Shown here: in pieces, positions 11,822 to 23,612 of the stretch
Position numbering within the stretch: position 1 is the stretch's first letter
Layout of the letters: every line of letters begins with the position of its first letter
Assembly: GCA_021464245.1 (NCBI GenBank)
Contig: JADCRB010000024.1
Coordinates: forward strand, 250,181-314,180
Direction: 5' to 3'
From: Carallia brachiata
Taxonomy: Eukaryota; Streptophyta; Magnoliopsida; Malpighiales; Rhizophoraceae
Length of the DNA: 64,000 bases
The notes under the pieces: generated by a model
Seen by the model: only the letters and a program-made list of their open reading frames with translations
Databases searched by the model: none
What the model was told of the DNA's origin: nothing
Program-made: the position numbers and the translations under genes

Positions 11822-13630
11822 TCATCTTGCTTGTTTCCTAGCTTCTTCCCGCATTACTGCTCTGACGTAAATTTCATAGCAACAGCCTGATGCAAATATA
11901 AGATCAAATCAAATAAGAAACCATAATAGAATACTGCAATTCTTGAATGTGATCCTGTGCTACCCACATTCTGTGATTGGTAATATACTATTTCATCGCC
12001 AAGCACAAAAACAAGGAGCTTCTGAAGGAAAACATTATTCAAATTTGAATCTGAAAGCTAAGGATAGGTCCTTAAAGCAATATGTGTGATGCAAGAAGAG
12101 TAGAGAGTCCTTTAACTTAAGAGAAATACGCCCATGCAAGATTTTGTGTCTGTGGAATAATGGAGCTACCAACAAGAATTCTCTGCCATAAAAAGGAGGT
12201 AGTCCCCTCCCCACAAAGATCCAAAAAGAAAGGGGAAAACCAAATGTTAAAAAGCTGAAAAAGGGAATCCAAAGGAATAAGCATGTCAAGAGAAAAGAGC
12301 TTAGATGGAAGGGTTTTCAAAACATAATTAAAAGCCAACAATTTCCGAGCTTTCACTATGTGTATGGAAGGTAGCAAGTAGTGATGCCCTGGTGGTGATA
12401 ACCAGTTGACCCTACCAGTCAAAAAGATTAAGTTTCTACTTCTTGCTTGAAACCATAAAAATTTAATGTAAACAACGGGAAAAATTTTGATAGCAGATAG
12501 CTTCAGATTGTTGCATTTCTTTATACATATTCTCACTAGATTTAAAATCATCTTGTTTCACACGAAAATCACATATGCTTGTCCTCTTTCTGTAATCTCT
12601 AACCATGGAATTTCCCAGGGGAAATGTTTTCTCACTAACTATGATTGGCTTTAGGAATAAACCACAATCAAATATTACAGATGGAGAAATAATAAGGGAA
12701 ATCAGTATAGAAAGCAAAGAGATGAATTCAAATAAACCACCATCTCCAATATATAGTAAAGGCACCAACTTACTAGCCACAACAGCAATTGTCAGAATGT
12801 CTCCAACTCTTTTGAGCGTTCGCACACTCTTCTTATGAGATTTGAATCGCTTAAGTGCCGGGTCTTCTGCTAAGAGCTGCAAGGTAAACAATTTAGCAGA
12901 ACATGATGCACATGCAAATCCCAGTACGTTATGTAACAAGTACACTTGCATTGCCCTTCAGTCAGCTACAATGTAATTAACTTTCAAAAGCTACTTCCTG
13001 TTTTCCCCTTTATTCAGATTTAAGCCTTGCAGAGGAATGATTAATTGTTTAAGCCTCTCTCAAATGCCCAAAATTAAGAATTAAAAAATTAGGTTTCTGC
13101 TAACAAAATCAATACAGAAGCTGCAAAAACCTGGACCCGGAAAATCCATTACATCAAGCACTCCTCTACCCAGTTATTTCCACACAAAAACCCATTTCAG
13201 TAAGATGTAAAGATAAGAAGAACGAAACCAACTGAAGAATAATTGCAAACTGATTACTGGTCCACCAAAAATAAATCAAACAGCCAATTAATCATCAACC
13301 CTTTTATTCCCCCCCCCAACCCCAAAAAGACACCCAAAACAGAAAGAGAACCAAGAAAGCTCACAGCTTTCTCGCGAGGCCCTGGCTCGACGTGAAACCC
13401 ACGATGCGAAAGAGAGAGACCGCCCACCTCCGCCTTCTGTAATGGGTTTTTGTATTCAATGAATAATTTCAAAAACACAAAAAGAAAACAATATTAATTA
13501 CTGTATGGATTTGATAATTATAAACATTTATTACACACATACATACAAATGGGCACGCGTAGAAGAAGAATACCTGAGGGTGAGATCGCAAGTAGGAAGA
13601 AATGGTGGAATTTCTCACAAGGAAAGCCAT
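11822..13630 (-). CDS. SDH7: Succinate dehydrogenase subunit 7, mitochondrial
   Basis: Four exons fit perfectly (13574-13630, 13365-13436, 12774-12876, 11822-11886; 297 nt, 98 residues), all GT-AG. The start '[19 protein letters not shown]' is a basic, serine-rich mitochondrial targeting sequence. The conserved core runs '[20 protein letters not shown]', a basic '[19 protein letters not shown]' stretch, one hydrophobic helix '[20 protein letters not shown]' (about residues 67-86) and a charged 'REEARKQAR' end. Length and sequence match the plant-specific SDH7 subunit of complex II as I remember it from Arabidopsis SDH7A/B. The protein is a small accessory subunit of the inner mitochondrial membrane complex; its exact role is not settled. 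Confidence 0.88.
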
Positions 13631-13829
13631 CTCTTTTTCTTTTTTTTTTCGTTTTGGTTCTTTCTTTTTCCTTCTCTATTTTCCCCTTGTTCTTCTTCTT
13701 CGAAGAGGGGAAGGCGACAGCGAGATCAAAGTGGTCGCTGAGTTTGCAGAGATTCTCTTCCCCCACTAGTCGCGGGCAGCACAGGTCCCAGACTATTTAA
13801 TAATTTGAGAGTGTTTGAGTTAGCTTTTA

Positions 13830-14545
13830 AAGGGGTGCATTTGCATTTCATCTTCAAAAAGTAAGAAGATAAGTGTTTGGTAAACTTTTTAGTGTTGCTT
13901 TTTGATTCTGCTTATTTTCTTATTTGACTTCCTAACAGCAGCTGATTGAAAAGTAACTCCGACCAATTTTTTGCTACTTTTTAGATTACTTTTCACTTTT
14001 TAATATTAATAATAATTTATATGGACTAAATTACCCTTAAAGAATATTTACATAATTTTACTATTATTTTTTTTACTTCACATATGAAGTAGATATGTTA
14101 ATTTATTTTATTAGTATTTATATAATTTTAATAATTTTTTTCAAATATTCTTAAATAATATTTTTTTTACTTTAATTTTCTTTAATGTGGACATTTATAA
14201 AAAAAATCTCAAATATAATAATTTTTATAATTTAATAAAAATTAATATTTTTTAAAAAAGTTAAAAATTAAGTAAAAAATTCTCAATATATTTATAAAAT
14301 ATTATTCTAAAAATAAAATTATAAAATATAAAATAAAAAATAGAATATATCTACACAAATTATATGTCTAAATTAGACATTTCATTATTCAACAATAACT
14401 GCAAGTATAAAATTAACCAAACACTTTATTAATTTTATCAGCAATCAGCAACAGCAAGTAGAAATCAGTAATCAGCAATCAGCAGCAGCAATCAGCAACA
14501 GCAATCAGTAACAGCAACATTCAACAGCTAACCCAAACAGACCCT
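13830..14545. mobile_element. MITE-like element with imperfect terminal inverted repeats
   Basis: The left end reads 'GGGGTGCATTTGCATTTC', with 'AAGTGTTTGGTAAAC' about 50 bp inside. The right end, read in reverse complement, begins 'GGGTCTGTTTGGGTTAGC', and the matching 'AAAGTGTTTGGTTAA' lies about 120 bp inside it. The right arm is expanded by a CAGCAATCAG-type repeat (about 14440-14520). The interior is AT-rich and non-coding. Ends beginning GGGTCTGTTTGG are common in hAT- and Harbinger-derived MITEs. I could not find a convincing target-site duplication, so class and exact borders are uncertain. Confidence 0.5.
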
Positions 14546-14704
14546 TTATTTATTATTTTTTCGGATCCTTTGTACTACCATTGCCTGCCTACTCAATTTT
14601 TAAAGAGTTGTCAATTTTTTATTTTTATTTTTTATTTTTTATTTTTTTATGTTTGTTATTTATTGAAATTTTGTATTTATTTTGATTAATTTTTATTTTT
14701 TTAT

Positions 14705-15375
14705 AAGAATAAAAAAGTAGATAGAAAAAAGATAATGAGAGAAATGATAAAAAGAATATGAATAGAGAGTGAAAGAGGACAGACAGAATGAGTAAAGAGA
14801 ATCGTAGAGAGAGAAAAGAGAGAGATGATAGAGAAAAAACGAGTAAAAAATGATATAGAGAGAAAAATGAGACAGAGAGCAGAGAAAGAATAAGTCGAGA
14901 GATTGGTAAAGTGAGAACAGGGAGAGAGAGTGTTGGTAGAGAGAGAATGAGTAGAGAGAGAAATAGGGTAGAGAGAGAATGAGTAGAGAGATAACATAGA
15001 GAGAATGAGTAGAAAAAATGGTAGAGAGTGAAAAATGAGAGAGATGGTAGAGAGAAAATGAGTATACAGACTTGTAAAACGAGAAAAAGGAGAGAGTATT
15101 AGTAGAGAGAGAATGAGTAGAGAGACTGGTAGAGAGAGAAAATGAGAGAGAAAGGGTAAAGAGGGAATGAAGAGAGAGAATGGTAAAGAGAGAAAAATGA
15201 GAGAGAGAGTAGAGAAAGAATGAGTAGAGAGAATGATAGAGATAGAAAAAAGGAGAGAGAAAGATTAGAGAGAGAAAAATAGAGAGGGATAGAGAGAGGA
15301 TAAGTAGAGAGAGATTTGATGATGATGGTGGATAAAGAGAAAAAATGTTGTGAGAGAAAATGTAGAAAAAAAAAA
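14705..15375. repeat. GA-rich minisatellite (GAGAGAATGAGTA-type units)
   Basis: About 670 bp almost entirely of A and G on the plus strand, built from degenerate units such as 'AGAGAGAGAATGAGTAGAGA' and 'GGTAGAGAGAAAATGAG'. The complementary strand yields a long serine/leucine-rich open frame, which is a composition artefact. Homopurine tracts of this length can form triplex (H-DNA) structures. Confidence 0.85.
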
Positions 15376-15974
15376 GAAAAATAAATTAAGAAAACATCTT
15401 TTATTGTTTTGTCATTCTATTTTTTCTTCGAGAAATGCTTTCAACTTTTCAATAAAAAACAGAAAAACGAAAACGATACCAAATATATTTTTTGTTTTTT
15501 TGTGAAAAATAAACGAAAAACAGAAAACGGAAAATAAAAATCATACCAAACGGGGCCTAAATTAATCACATTTTTTTATTTGTTAGATTGCATACCTATA
15601 TTTTTTTTATAAAAAAATCATTTCATGAATATAACAATCATCGAAATCATTAGGTTGAAATCAAAAATTATTTATTAACGTTCGTTCAACCATTTTTATG
15701 AAGAAGATTCATTATTAAAACACTAATAAACTTGAAATGAGCCTCTTTCAAATATAATTATAATATTAATAAATTTAAAATTTACATGCCACATTCACAC
15801 AAATCTTCGAATTATTGGGGAGCAAGAATAACTTTACGTAATCTTATAGAGCAATTCAGTTATTTCAATTACTTTGGTTTATTTTATTTATCAGCAATTG
15901 ACGGCGTCGTGTGGGGCTTGAATAATGAAACTCTTGAAAAAAAAAAAAATTATTACAGACAATTGGTTATGTTA

Positions 15975-16425
15975 AGATTGTCACAATTGAACCAATTATT
16001 AAACTAAAAAAAATAATAGATTAAAATTTAACTGGTTAAATTGATATTTAATAATATATATGTATAAAAGTAATTTAAAAAAATAATATTTATAAATAAT
16101 AATTAAATATTAATTTTTTTAATTTTAAGGATTAAATTAAAAATTTTAATCCAATTTAAGATTAAATTAAAATTTTTAATTAAAATTAGAATTTAAATTA
16201 TAATTTAAATACCAATTGAGGTAAAATTATAATTTGTAAATTTTTAGTTCAGTTTAGACTGATCCAACCGATCTAATTTTTACTGATTTTTACATATTTT
16301 TGACTAATTTTAATCGGTCTGAATTCTTCTTCAAAATTGACATAAACCGAACGAGAGATCTGACTGTTCACTAATTCAATTAGTCAGACTGATCGATCTG
16401 TTCTGATTTTTTTAACACTAGTTTA
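15975..16425. mobile_element. Decayed third copy of the hAT-like element family
   Basis: The left part ('AACCAATTATTAAACTAAAA', then a stretch like 'TTAACTGGTTAAATTGATAT' and 'TTAATAATATATATG') parallels the left end of the element at 18412. The right part contains 'ACTGATCCAACCGATCTAAT', 'TTTTAATCGGTCTGAATTC' and 'CAGACTGATCGATCTG', resembling the CGGTC-rich right arm of the other copies. The central pol III-like segment is missing or unrecognisable. Borders are approximate. Confidence 0.4.
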
Positions 16426-17604
16426 CATAAACACAACAAAGAATTATAATACTTTTTCATAAAAAAACAAAGATTATAATAATTTTTATTTTTTGTAAAG
16501 AAAACTTTTAAACGTTGGATGCTTATTGCAGCTTTTTTTTGTTTTCTCTAATTTTTTCCATAATACAAGTGAGCACCTGCTTATTCATTTGTGCAGACTC
16601 ATATTAAAAGTTATTTATTTATGCTTTGATTCAATATCATTTATAGAATATGTCTGTCATTCAAATACTAATTAAAGAACCTTTTAATAGGAAGGATATG
16701 TCGCTTCATAACTGATAAAAGAGACATTGTCATAAATAACTGTAATGATTATCAAATTTCCCACTTCTACTCAATACTGTACATTTTGTTAAACGGCTGC
16801 ACTTTTACTTGATTCCTCCATTTTGTTGGGAGAGCGTTATAAAGGAGATTCAAATATGGATCAATTGCTTAAGAATACGATAATTATCTGCCAAACTTTT
16901 ATTTTGAGTAATATGTTTTTTAATATCATATGGTTATAGTTCGTGTCAAAAATAATGAAATTTGAATTGGAATATTAAAATAGTATCTAGCAATCTCAAA
17001 TTGCCGAATAACTTTATTGAAGTTTTACTTATCATAAAACGTTAGCTAAGTTTTCTAACGATTTTATTTTAAAAGTTTTAAAGTCTAATTTTAAAAATAT
17101 TGTAATTTATGAAAATAAAAAAATTATTTTTTTAATATATATTTTTAATATATAATTCATAGTTTCAGAGACTTATGATAATAATAATAAATAAATAAAT
17201 AAATAAAAAGATCATCAGCCAAATCTAATTCTGGTTATCAAACCACAACGAACAAAAAGGGGGTGAAAAAAAATGGCAATGAGAGGAGCTGCCACCACTG
17301 GCAAAGAAACCATTATGCATTGGATTTGGATTCCTCAATATCCCAGAACTTGTATTCCCCATTCCCGTTCACATCTTGTCCATACATTCTCCCCATATCC
17401 CAGTGTCCAAAATGGCAATAAGCCTCTCTCCAACTTCACTCTCATTCAACTTCACCTATATTTTGGACTGCGTTTTTGGCTTAAATTCCTCAATCCATGC
17501 ATCATTTTACAGAATTCTGAATTGGGTTGCTTTGGAAATTCTTTGTTCATGTGCCAAAGAATTGTTGAAAGTCTGGCTGATTGTCCAAGTAATTCAATTG
17601 TGAT

Positions 17605-19449
17605 ATGTCTGTCTTATTAGCAGAATTGAAGTATCCAATTTGTGCTGTACGTGGGGCAACCGCAGTTTCTATAAATAGCAAGAAAAAAAAGAGTTGGAAG
17701 ATTAAAATGTTTTACGATGGGGATTGCCCACTTTGCATGCGTGAGGTTTGCATATCCCCATTTCCTTTTTTCTTTTTTACTATTTGCAAGATCTTATTTT
17801 TCTTGCAAAAATGTATTGATTCCAGGTCACTATGCGAAGAGAGAGGAATATAAATTATGGTAACCATAAAGTTTGTTGACATAAGCTCAGATGAATACTC
17901 TCCTGAGGAGAATCAAGGCCTGGACTACAAGATGTCAACTGTAACAAATATAGAGCAGCACTCATCTTCTTGTTGCATAAGCAGTGTCAGTGATGAGTGT
18001 TAGATTGTTTATTGTGTAGGTGATGATGGGAAGAATTCATGCTATCCTTTCGGATGGGACGGTACTCACAGATGTGGAAGTATGCATCTGCTCCTTTACC
18101 ATTATTGAGTTTTTTTTTTTAATTTTAATTTTTATTTTAGATCAGTTGTAATGCATCTGAGGTCCCTTAATCTATTTACTTCTGAATCTAGTTTTGACTA
18201 ATAACTCGAAAGAGTTCCCTGTGTCTGAGTGTCTGCCACTTCATTAAAAAATAAAACAATTACTTGACATTGGTGTGGATCTAGACATCCCTTGTCTACT
18301 TGCGAACCACACAAAAGAATGTGCATAAACACCGAGTGGTGATTAGACTATAAGCATTAAGGTCTGGGGACTTGATAAAGGCTTGGTGAAACTACGTATA
18401 TTGACACTAATCAATATTGTAAACATAGGATCGGTTATTAAATTAAAAAATTTAGTGATTTAAGATCTAACTGATTTAACCGAAAATTAAATCGGTAAAA
18501 CCGGTATTTAATATTAAATATATAAAAATAAATTAGTTATATATTACACTTAAAAATTTATATGTACAATATAATATTATAATATATATGTATGCATTGA
18601 AATACTTACATTTATAAATTTAAAATAAATGATTAACAATTTATTAAAAAATAAAATTAACAAATTAAGAAAATTAATAATTGTCTTAATAAAAAGAAAA
18701 AATAAAAAGTGTTAATGTATTAATTATATAGGATAGTGTATGTATTATGTGAGAAGTATGAGAAAATAATAAAAAAAAAAAAAAGAGTTTACAATAAGTT
18801 GTAAGTTGGTCTAGTGGTGTGAGACTTATCTTTCTTATTGGATGTCAGAGGTTCAAACCGATCCGTTGACCAAGTTTTAACCAGTCCGATCTGATGTCAT
18901 TTTTAAGTTAAACTCAGATCGGACCTCTGACTGGTCACTAGTTCGACCGGTTAAACCGGCCAGTCAGGTCCGAGTTTAACAACATTGACACTAATAGGCT
19001 CACTTGAAGGCTCTGTTTGGAACTTTAAGTTGAGGTGTCTCCAGAAAGACAACGTTTTCTGTTGAAAACTTTTGCAGGCAAACAGAAGATTATATGAACA
19101 AGTTGGGCTTGGATGGGTTTTTGCCATTACTAGATACGAACCTGTGAGCATCATTCTTCAAAACAGTGTTTTTGATCAATTATTTTCCCTAAGGGCTGCT
19201 ACATTTCTATTTTTTATTGATCATTGACAGAATCATGCTACTTGTAGATTGCAACTTTGGTGAATGCAATATATAGTGTTTGGGCCAAGTATCGTCTTCA
19301 AATTAGAGGTAACCACTTCCTGCATGGGCTTCTTTGTCTGATTTTCACCGCTACTAGTAGTCTGGTGCATTCCTTAGGATAACCATTTAATGGCAATGAC
19401 CTACCGTGTCTCAGGCCGACTGCCTCTGGATGAAATTCTGGAATTGTGA
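17605..19449 (+). CDS. DCC-family (DUF393) thiol-disulphide oxidoreductase-like protein, frameshifted
   Basis: Exons: up to 17745, then 17826-17940, 18020-18079, 19078-19143, 19248-19308 and 19415-19449, all GT-AG. The DCC signature is 'MFYDGDCPLCMRE' (Asp-Cys-Pro-Leu-Cys) at the end of exon 1. Later blocks 'FVDISSDEYSPEENQGLDYK', 'GRIHAILSDGTVLTDVE', 'RRLYEQVGLGWVFAITRYEP' and 'AIYSVWAKYRLQIRG' match the plant plastid/mitochondrial DCC protein. Exon 2 is 115 nt where 114 are needed: 'TATGGTAACCATAAAG' appears to hold one extra A near 17862, which shifts the frame into a stop. A TGA at 19447 also ends the protein slightly early compared with a Lys-rich tail in homologues. The true start is unclear. 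The in-frame ATG is 17605, but ATGs at 17273 and 17412 in other frames look like better transit-peptide starts. A 576-bp hAT-like element sits in the intron before the 19078 exon. Confidence 0.75.
18412..18987 (+). mobile_element. hAT-like non-autonomous DNA element, copy A
   Basis: The left terminus is 'CAATATTGTAAAC' and the right terminus reads 'CAATGTTGTTAAAC' in reverse complement. These are imperfect terminal inverted repeats whose first five bases fit the hAT consensus YARNG on the right side. The element is flanked by a perfect 8-bp duplication ACACTAAT at 18404-18411 and 18988-18995. The interior is AT-rich, then holds a tRNA-like pair of boxes ('TTGGTCTAGTGG' at about 18815 and 'GGTTCAAACC' at about 18850) and a CGGTC/CCGGTT-rich right arm. 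It has no coding capacity. It lies in an intron of the DCC gene. Confidence 0.75.
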
Positions 19450-20075
19450 AAGAAGAAGGTAGGTGAAGCCAACTTGATGAATCTCCCCTTTCTGTCATGA
19501 CCTTTTATGTCAAATCTGTTTCCATATCTTCATGTTTCCAACCTTGGGCAAGAAATCTTGCCTGCAACATTCTGCACTTTTATGGTTAATTAAGAATAAC
19601 AATACAATTAACATTTAGCGAGCTGACCGATAAACATCACCCCCGGAAGACTGCAAACGACTACCAATAAACATAAATCCCCAAATGACCACCCACGGCC
19701 AGCCATTAAATCTGTCTCAAAAATTGCACTGAAAGTTTCACATCAATCAAAAAAGGATGAAATATTTCATGCTTCCAAATCTTTCAAGTTCTCGTCGTAT
19801 CTAAAAAATAGTGTCTTACCGAACTTTACACAATCTTACTCTTGTTTTCATAAAAAGCCAGATTCTGTGAACAATAGAGTAACTTTACCGTTAATATCAA
19901 CGTTCTTCATTACACAAGTAGTGATATCATGATTGATTTTTATTTTTGTCGGAGGTCGATCAAAGACACAACATAAATGCCTTGTGTTGCTGGAACACAA
20001 GAGTTCCTGCGTTCATTCGTATTAGCCATTCGCCAAACGACTTTATCTTATTCCAATTTCCAAGGATTAATGAAA

Positions 20076-21917
20076 TTATGCTTCCTTTCCTTCCATCATC
20101 CGTGCTACAAATTCATTGATATACCTATCTGAGCTACCACCTGCACTGACAGTTTTCCTGGCAAGTTCTCTCCATTTAGAGGCATTTTGCTTAATTTCTT
20201 GACCATTCTCACTGTCCATAACCTGCCTTATGCACTTCTCAATCTCTTCTCTTGTTAGAATTCCCTCCGCATCTTTCTTGGCTCTCACTCCCACTTTCCA
20301 TACGTCCTCCATGAACTTGGCATTGGTCGGCTGGTCACTCCACTGTGCCACGCCTACCATCGGCACGCCAAGGCTCAATCCCTCTAAAGTTGAATTCCAA
20401 CCACAGTGTGTCACAAAACATCCCACAGATTGATGAGCTAGCACCTCGAGTTGGTTGCACCATGTCACAACTAGCCCCGTCTCACCATCTGGGTCTCGAA
20501 ATCCAATCGGTAACTTCTTCTCTGACTCCTTAATAACCCACAAGAAGGGCTTGTTGCTTGCTTTCAGACCCCAGGCTATTTCTTCAACCTGTTTAGCTGA
20601 TGTCTCTGCCATGCTTCCGAAGGACACGTAGACTACTGACTTGGATGGTTTAGTGTCTAGCCATCTCAGGCACTGCTCACTCGCTGGTTCCCAGAAACTA
20701 GCCCCATAACCTGTGTCTCCGTCAATTTGGTGGTCTAAGTATGCTGAAGGCACCATTGGTCCAACCATCACCAGAGGCCAAAGTCCCATCAAGGCCCTCA
20801 GTAACTTTTTAACAGACAGCAGTGAAAAGTATTAGAAATTAAAGTGCCATGTGCAGATCACTATTGTTGACAATTCAAAGATATGTCACCAACAGTTCCT
20901 TGAAATATAATGACTGAAAACAAACAAATTCGGTTCTCCTAAATTCCTCAATTTTCTTGGAATTATGTTTAGGAGGTAGCTTCTGATTATCTTCTTGCTC
21001 CATTCTTATACAGCATAAACAAAATTTGATGACCACAACTGAAATCTGAACTGCTTTTTTGATGACAATTAAAGGACCCAATACAACTCTCAGTTTTCCC
21101 ACTTTTGTCTTAGGAGTCTAGCTATGGTATGACTTTCATTTCATTCAATTAGAACAGTTCCTTTATTTTTTTTAGCCTCTAACCTATCATACACAAATTC
21201 ATACACTGAAATGAGTTCTTTAGATGACTACATGATGTGTAGATATGAGCATGGAAGGAATTCAATTACCTCTGACTCAAGATCTTCAAAGGAGTTACAG
21301 AACACCCAATCATTTTTATTCAAGTTGTGAAATTTTTCCATGATGGAAGCCAAATAAGCAGAGTGGGTAGCCGGGGATGCCAGAAAACTTGGCAATTCAT
21401 GGAAGCCAAGTGGAGGAAGGCCCGGCAACAACAAAGGGGTCGGATCAGTTCCCTGCTTCAGAGGCAAAGACAGGAGACCACGATCAATTTGCCAGTACAT
21501 GGAGCAGACAGAAGCTGAATTAGTCAAGAAAACAGCTGCGTATATCCCGAACGCTTTGGCCACATCAAGAGCCCAAGGCAGCAACGAATCATAAACTACA
21601 CAGCTAACCGGCGAGCCGGAGGCATTTGACTTGTTTATGAGGTTTGCCAGAGTCCTGGAGCCAGCAGTTTTGAATGACTCCAAGTAAGATTCCACGCTTG
21701 ATGCTTGCTTGAAGCCACCATTGTCGAAGCCATCGGAGATGGGCTCTACCTGCACTAAGGGGTGAGCTTGAATGTAGTTGACAGTGTAAGGGGTGGTGGC
21801 AAGCGTGGCCTTCAGTCCTTTGGAGGCCAGTCGTTTGGCAAACTGGAGGAGGGGGTTTATGTGGCCCTGGGCTGGATATGTGAGAACTATCACATGACTC
21901 CGGCTCTGATTCTCCAT
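20076..21917 (-). CDS. UDP-glycosyltransferase, UGT74-like
   Basis: Two exons, 21270-21917 and 20076-20804 (1377 nt, 458 residues), separated by one GT-AG intron in the position common to UGT74 genes. The N-terminal acceptor-binding half has the catalytic His19 in 'TYPAQGHINPLLQFAKRLA' and the partner Asp110 in 'VVYDSLLPWALDVAKAF'. The C-terminal half contains the 44-residue plant PSPG box at about residues 331-374, starting 'WCNQLEVLAHQS', with 'HCGWNSTLEGLSLGVPMV', and ending Trp-Ser-Asp-Gln; a final Gln favours UDP-glucose. UGT74 enzymes are cytosolic and glucosylate small acids and phenolics such as salicylate, auxins and thiohydroximates; the acceptor here cannot be told. I chose 21917 over an upstream in-frame ATG at 22010 because MENQSRSHVIVLTYPAQGH matches family N-termini. 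Confidence 0.92.
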
Positions 21918-22010
21918 TACTTGCCTGTCTGATTCGCTGCTCTTGTTTTTGTTTTTGCTTTTGTTTTGATGGTTAATATAAAGGGCACAACATATAAATT
22001 TGTCATACAA

Positions 22011-23612
22011 TTCAGTTATATTAATTATATATATATATTATAATAATAAAAATAAAGTATAACTTTTCTTTTTAAAAAAAATACAATTCTTATTATTAAA
22101 AATATAATTTTTATTGTAATATATTCAAACCGTATATCAAAAAATATGTCCATAAACCTTTTCTCTAATATAAAACTAAGTCTTAATACACGGACACGTC
22201 AAGCAAATGACAAACGGAAAACAGTGTAATTGACTCAGACACGTCAACCAAAGGATAAAAAGGAAACAATATAAGAAGTCCATTATTTTGTAAAATTAAA
22301 TAATTAATATTTATAATAAAAAATTAATAAAAAATATATTTATTTTTATTACAAATATTAATTTTTTAATTATACATATCAATCAATTAATTACATTATA
22401 ATTATTTTTGTCTGAAAATTTTTATGTCTGTGAATATTTTTCGTATAAAATAGATATAAATGGACGATACTTAAGGTCTAATGTAATCAAAAATTTTGGT
22501 CACAATGAATGGTGCTTCAGTAGAAAAAGGTGTGCTGATGTAGCTTTTTCTTGACAATTGCATCCCCAGTCCTCGGCCACATGTAAGGTCTGAAGACATC
22601 CTTGTTGAATTTCTGCACCAACATACTTTTCAGCACTAAATATAAGTTTCTTGTTGAATTTCTCTAAACTTCTTGTCCCTACCAGCCAAATAGACATTTA
22701 AACGGACAAAACAAGATATGTCACATGGTTAATAATAGCAGTGCCAAGAAGAGAAGAAATTACCCAGCTGCCATTGGAATTCTGATCTCAATTTGATTCT
22801 GAATAGTGTTTATAAGGAGCCCATAAGAATGGAAAACTAAATGCCCAAGCCTGGCTTTAAGCCTCGTCAATAACCTTCATGGATAGTTTAAAATGAACAA
22901 AAATACAGCAAAAACATAAGATGAATAGTGAAGTTGGCTACTTAAATCGCTTTGTATAATTTAGGGTGTGATACAAAAACATTTAAAAAAAAAATCTCTA
23001 CGTTAGAGGCTGCTAAGTCCAAATGGTGGGGTGAGCTTGATATAGTGAGGTGTTCATGTTTTCAAGATAAGCCAAAATAATTATAGCTCACTTTAGTCTT
23101 AGGTTTAACCGCTTTAAAGTTAATTGAAAGAAAGTGATAAGGAAAAAAATAGTGGAAACAAAAGTAATTTTTTTAATAGTTATTTGAATATGTTAGAAAT
23201 AAATATGAAAGAAAATGATTAAAAAAGTAAATTTTTTATTTGGATATGAAAAGGAAGTTAAGAGATTTGATTTTTCCTTTCAAAATGATAAGCAAATATG
23301 AAAGCTACAGAATTTCAAGCATATTAGCACATTGCTTGTACTCGAGCTTTACCCGAGCGATGGACACAAGGATACCTGCCTATCTTGTGCTCCATCTATC
23401 CATTTTTACAGTATATGTAAAGAAAAACTTTTCCTGATCTCCACAGGGGAAACTTTTCCTGATCTCCACAGGGGCCAGGATTGTACAACGGCTGCATCTA
23501 CAACTACAATGATTCCAAACCGTCTTGAAAACTCCACTCAAAATTTTGCTTGTGCAGCATTTTCATTTATATGCAATGGTGAGCTGTTCAACCTTCACAG
23601 CAAGACTGATAT
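22011..23612. other. UGT74 promoter and CBP60 3' flank
   Basis: No gene seen. Minus-strand TATA-like sequence near 21975-22000 (read as 'CCTTTATATTAACC' and 'ATTTATATG') probably drives the UGT74 gene. At 22295-22400 an AT-rich foldback ('TTAATATTTATAATAAAAAA' against 'TTTTTATTACAAATATTAA') resembles one near 29185-29275. A 25-bp tandem duplication at 23425-23474 lies close to the CBP60 3' end. Confidence 0.45.
23425..23474. repeat. 25-bp perfect tandem duplication
   Basis: The unit, containing 'TTTTCCTGATCTCCACAGGG', is repeated twice head to tail with no mismatch that I can see. It lies about 140 bp downstream of the end of the CBP60 coding region, probably in its 3' UTR or flank. Confidence 0.85.

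Larger units (their letters stand above)
13631..17604. other. Repeat-rich intergenic region
   Basis: No supported gene until the 5' end of the DCC gene, whose transit-peptide region may begin anywhere from 17273. The region contains a MITE-like element (about 13830-14545), a GA-rich minisatellite (14705-15375), and a decayed copy of the hAT-like family (about 15975-16425). The remainder is AT-rich with no clear structure. Confidence 0.5.

Noticed and set aside
12117..12951. Long minus-strand frames (144 and 162 codons) in the SDH7 gene
   Set aside because: They lie mainly in the last SDH7 intron; only the short exon segment at 12774-12876 is conserved.
14701..14997. Ser/Leu-rich 98-codon minus-strand frame
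   Set aside because: Direct translation of the GA minisatellite; no codon structure independent of the repeat.
17273..17620. 115-codon plus-strand frame upstream of the DCC exon
   Set aside because: Not in frame with the DCC domain and no recognised similarity; it may include a disrupted transit peptide, so it is noted under the DCC gene rather than as a separate gene.
22500..22697. 65-codon minus-strand frame downstream of CBP60
   Set aside because: No recognisable motif or splice link to CBP60 or UGT74; insufficient support for a gene.
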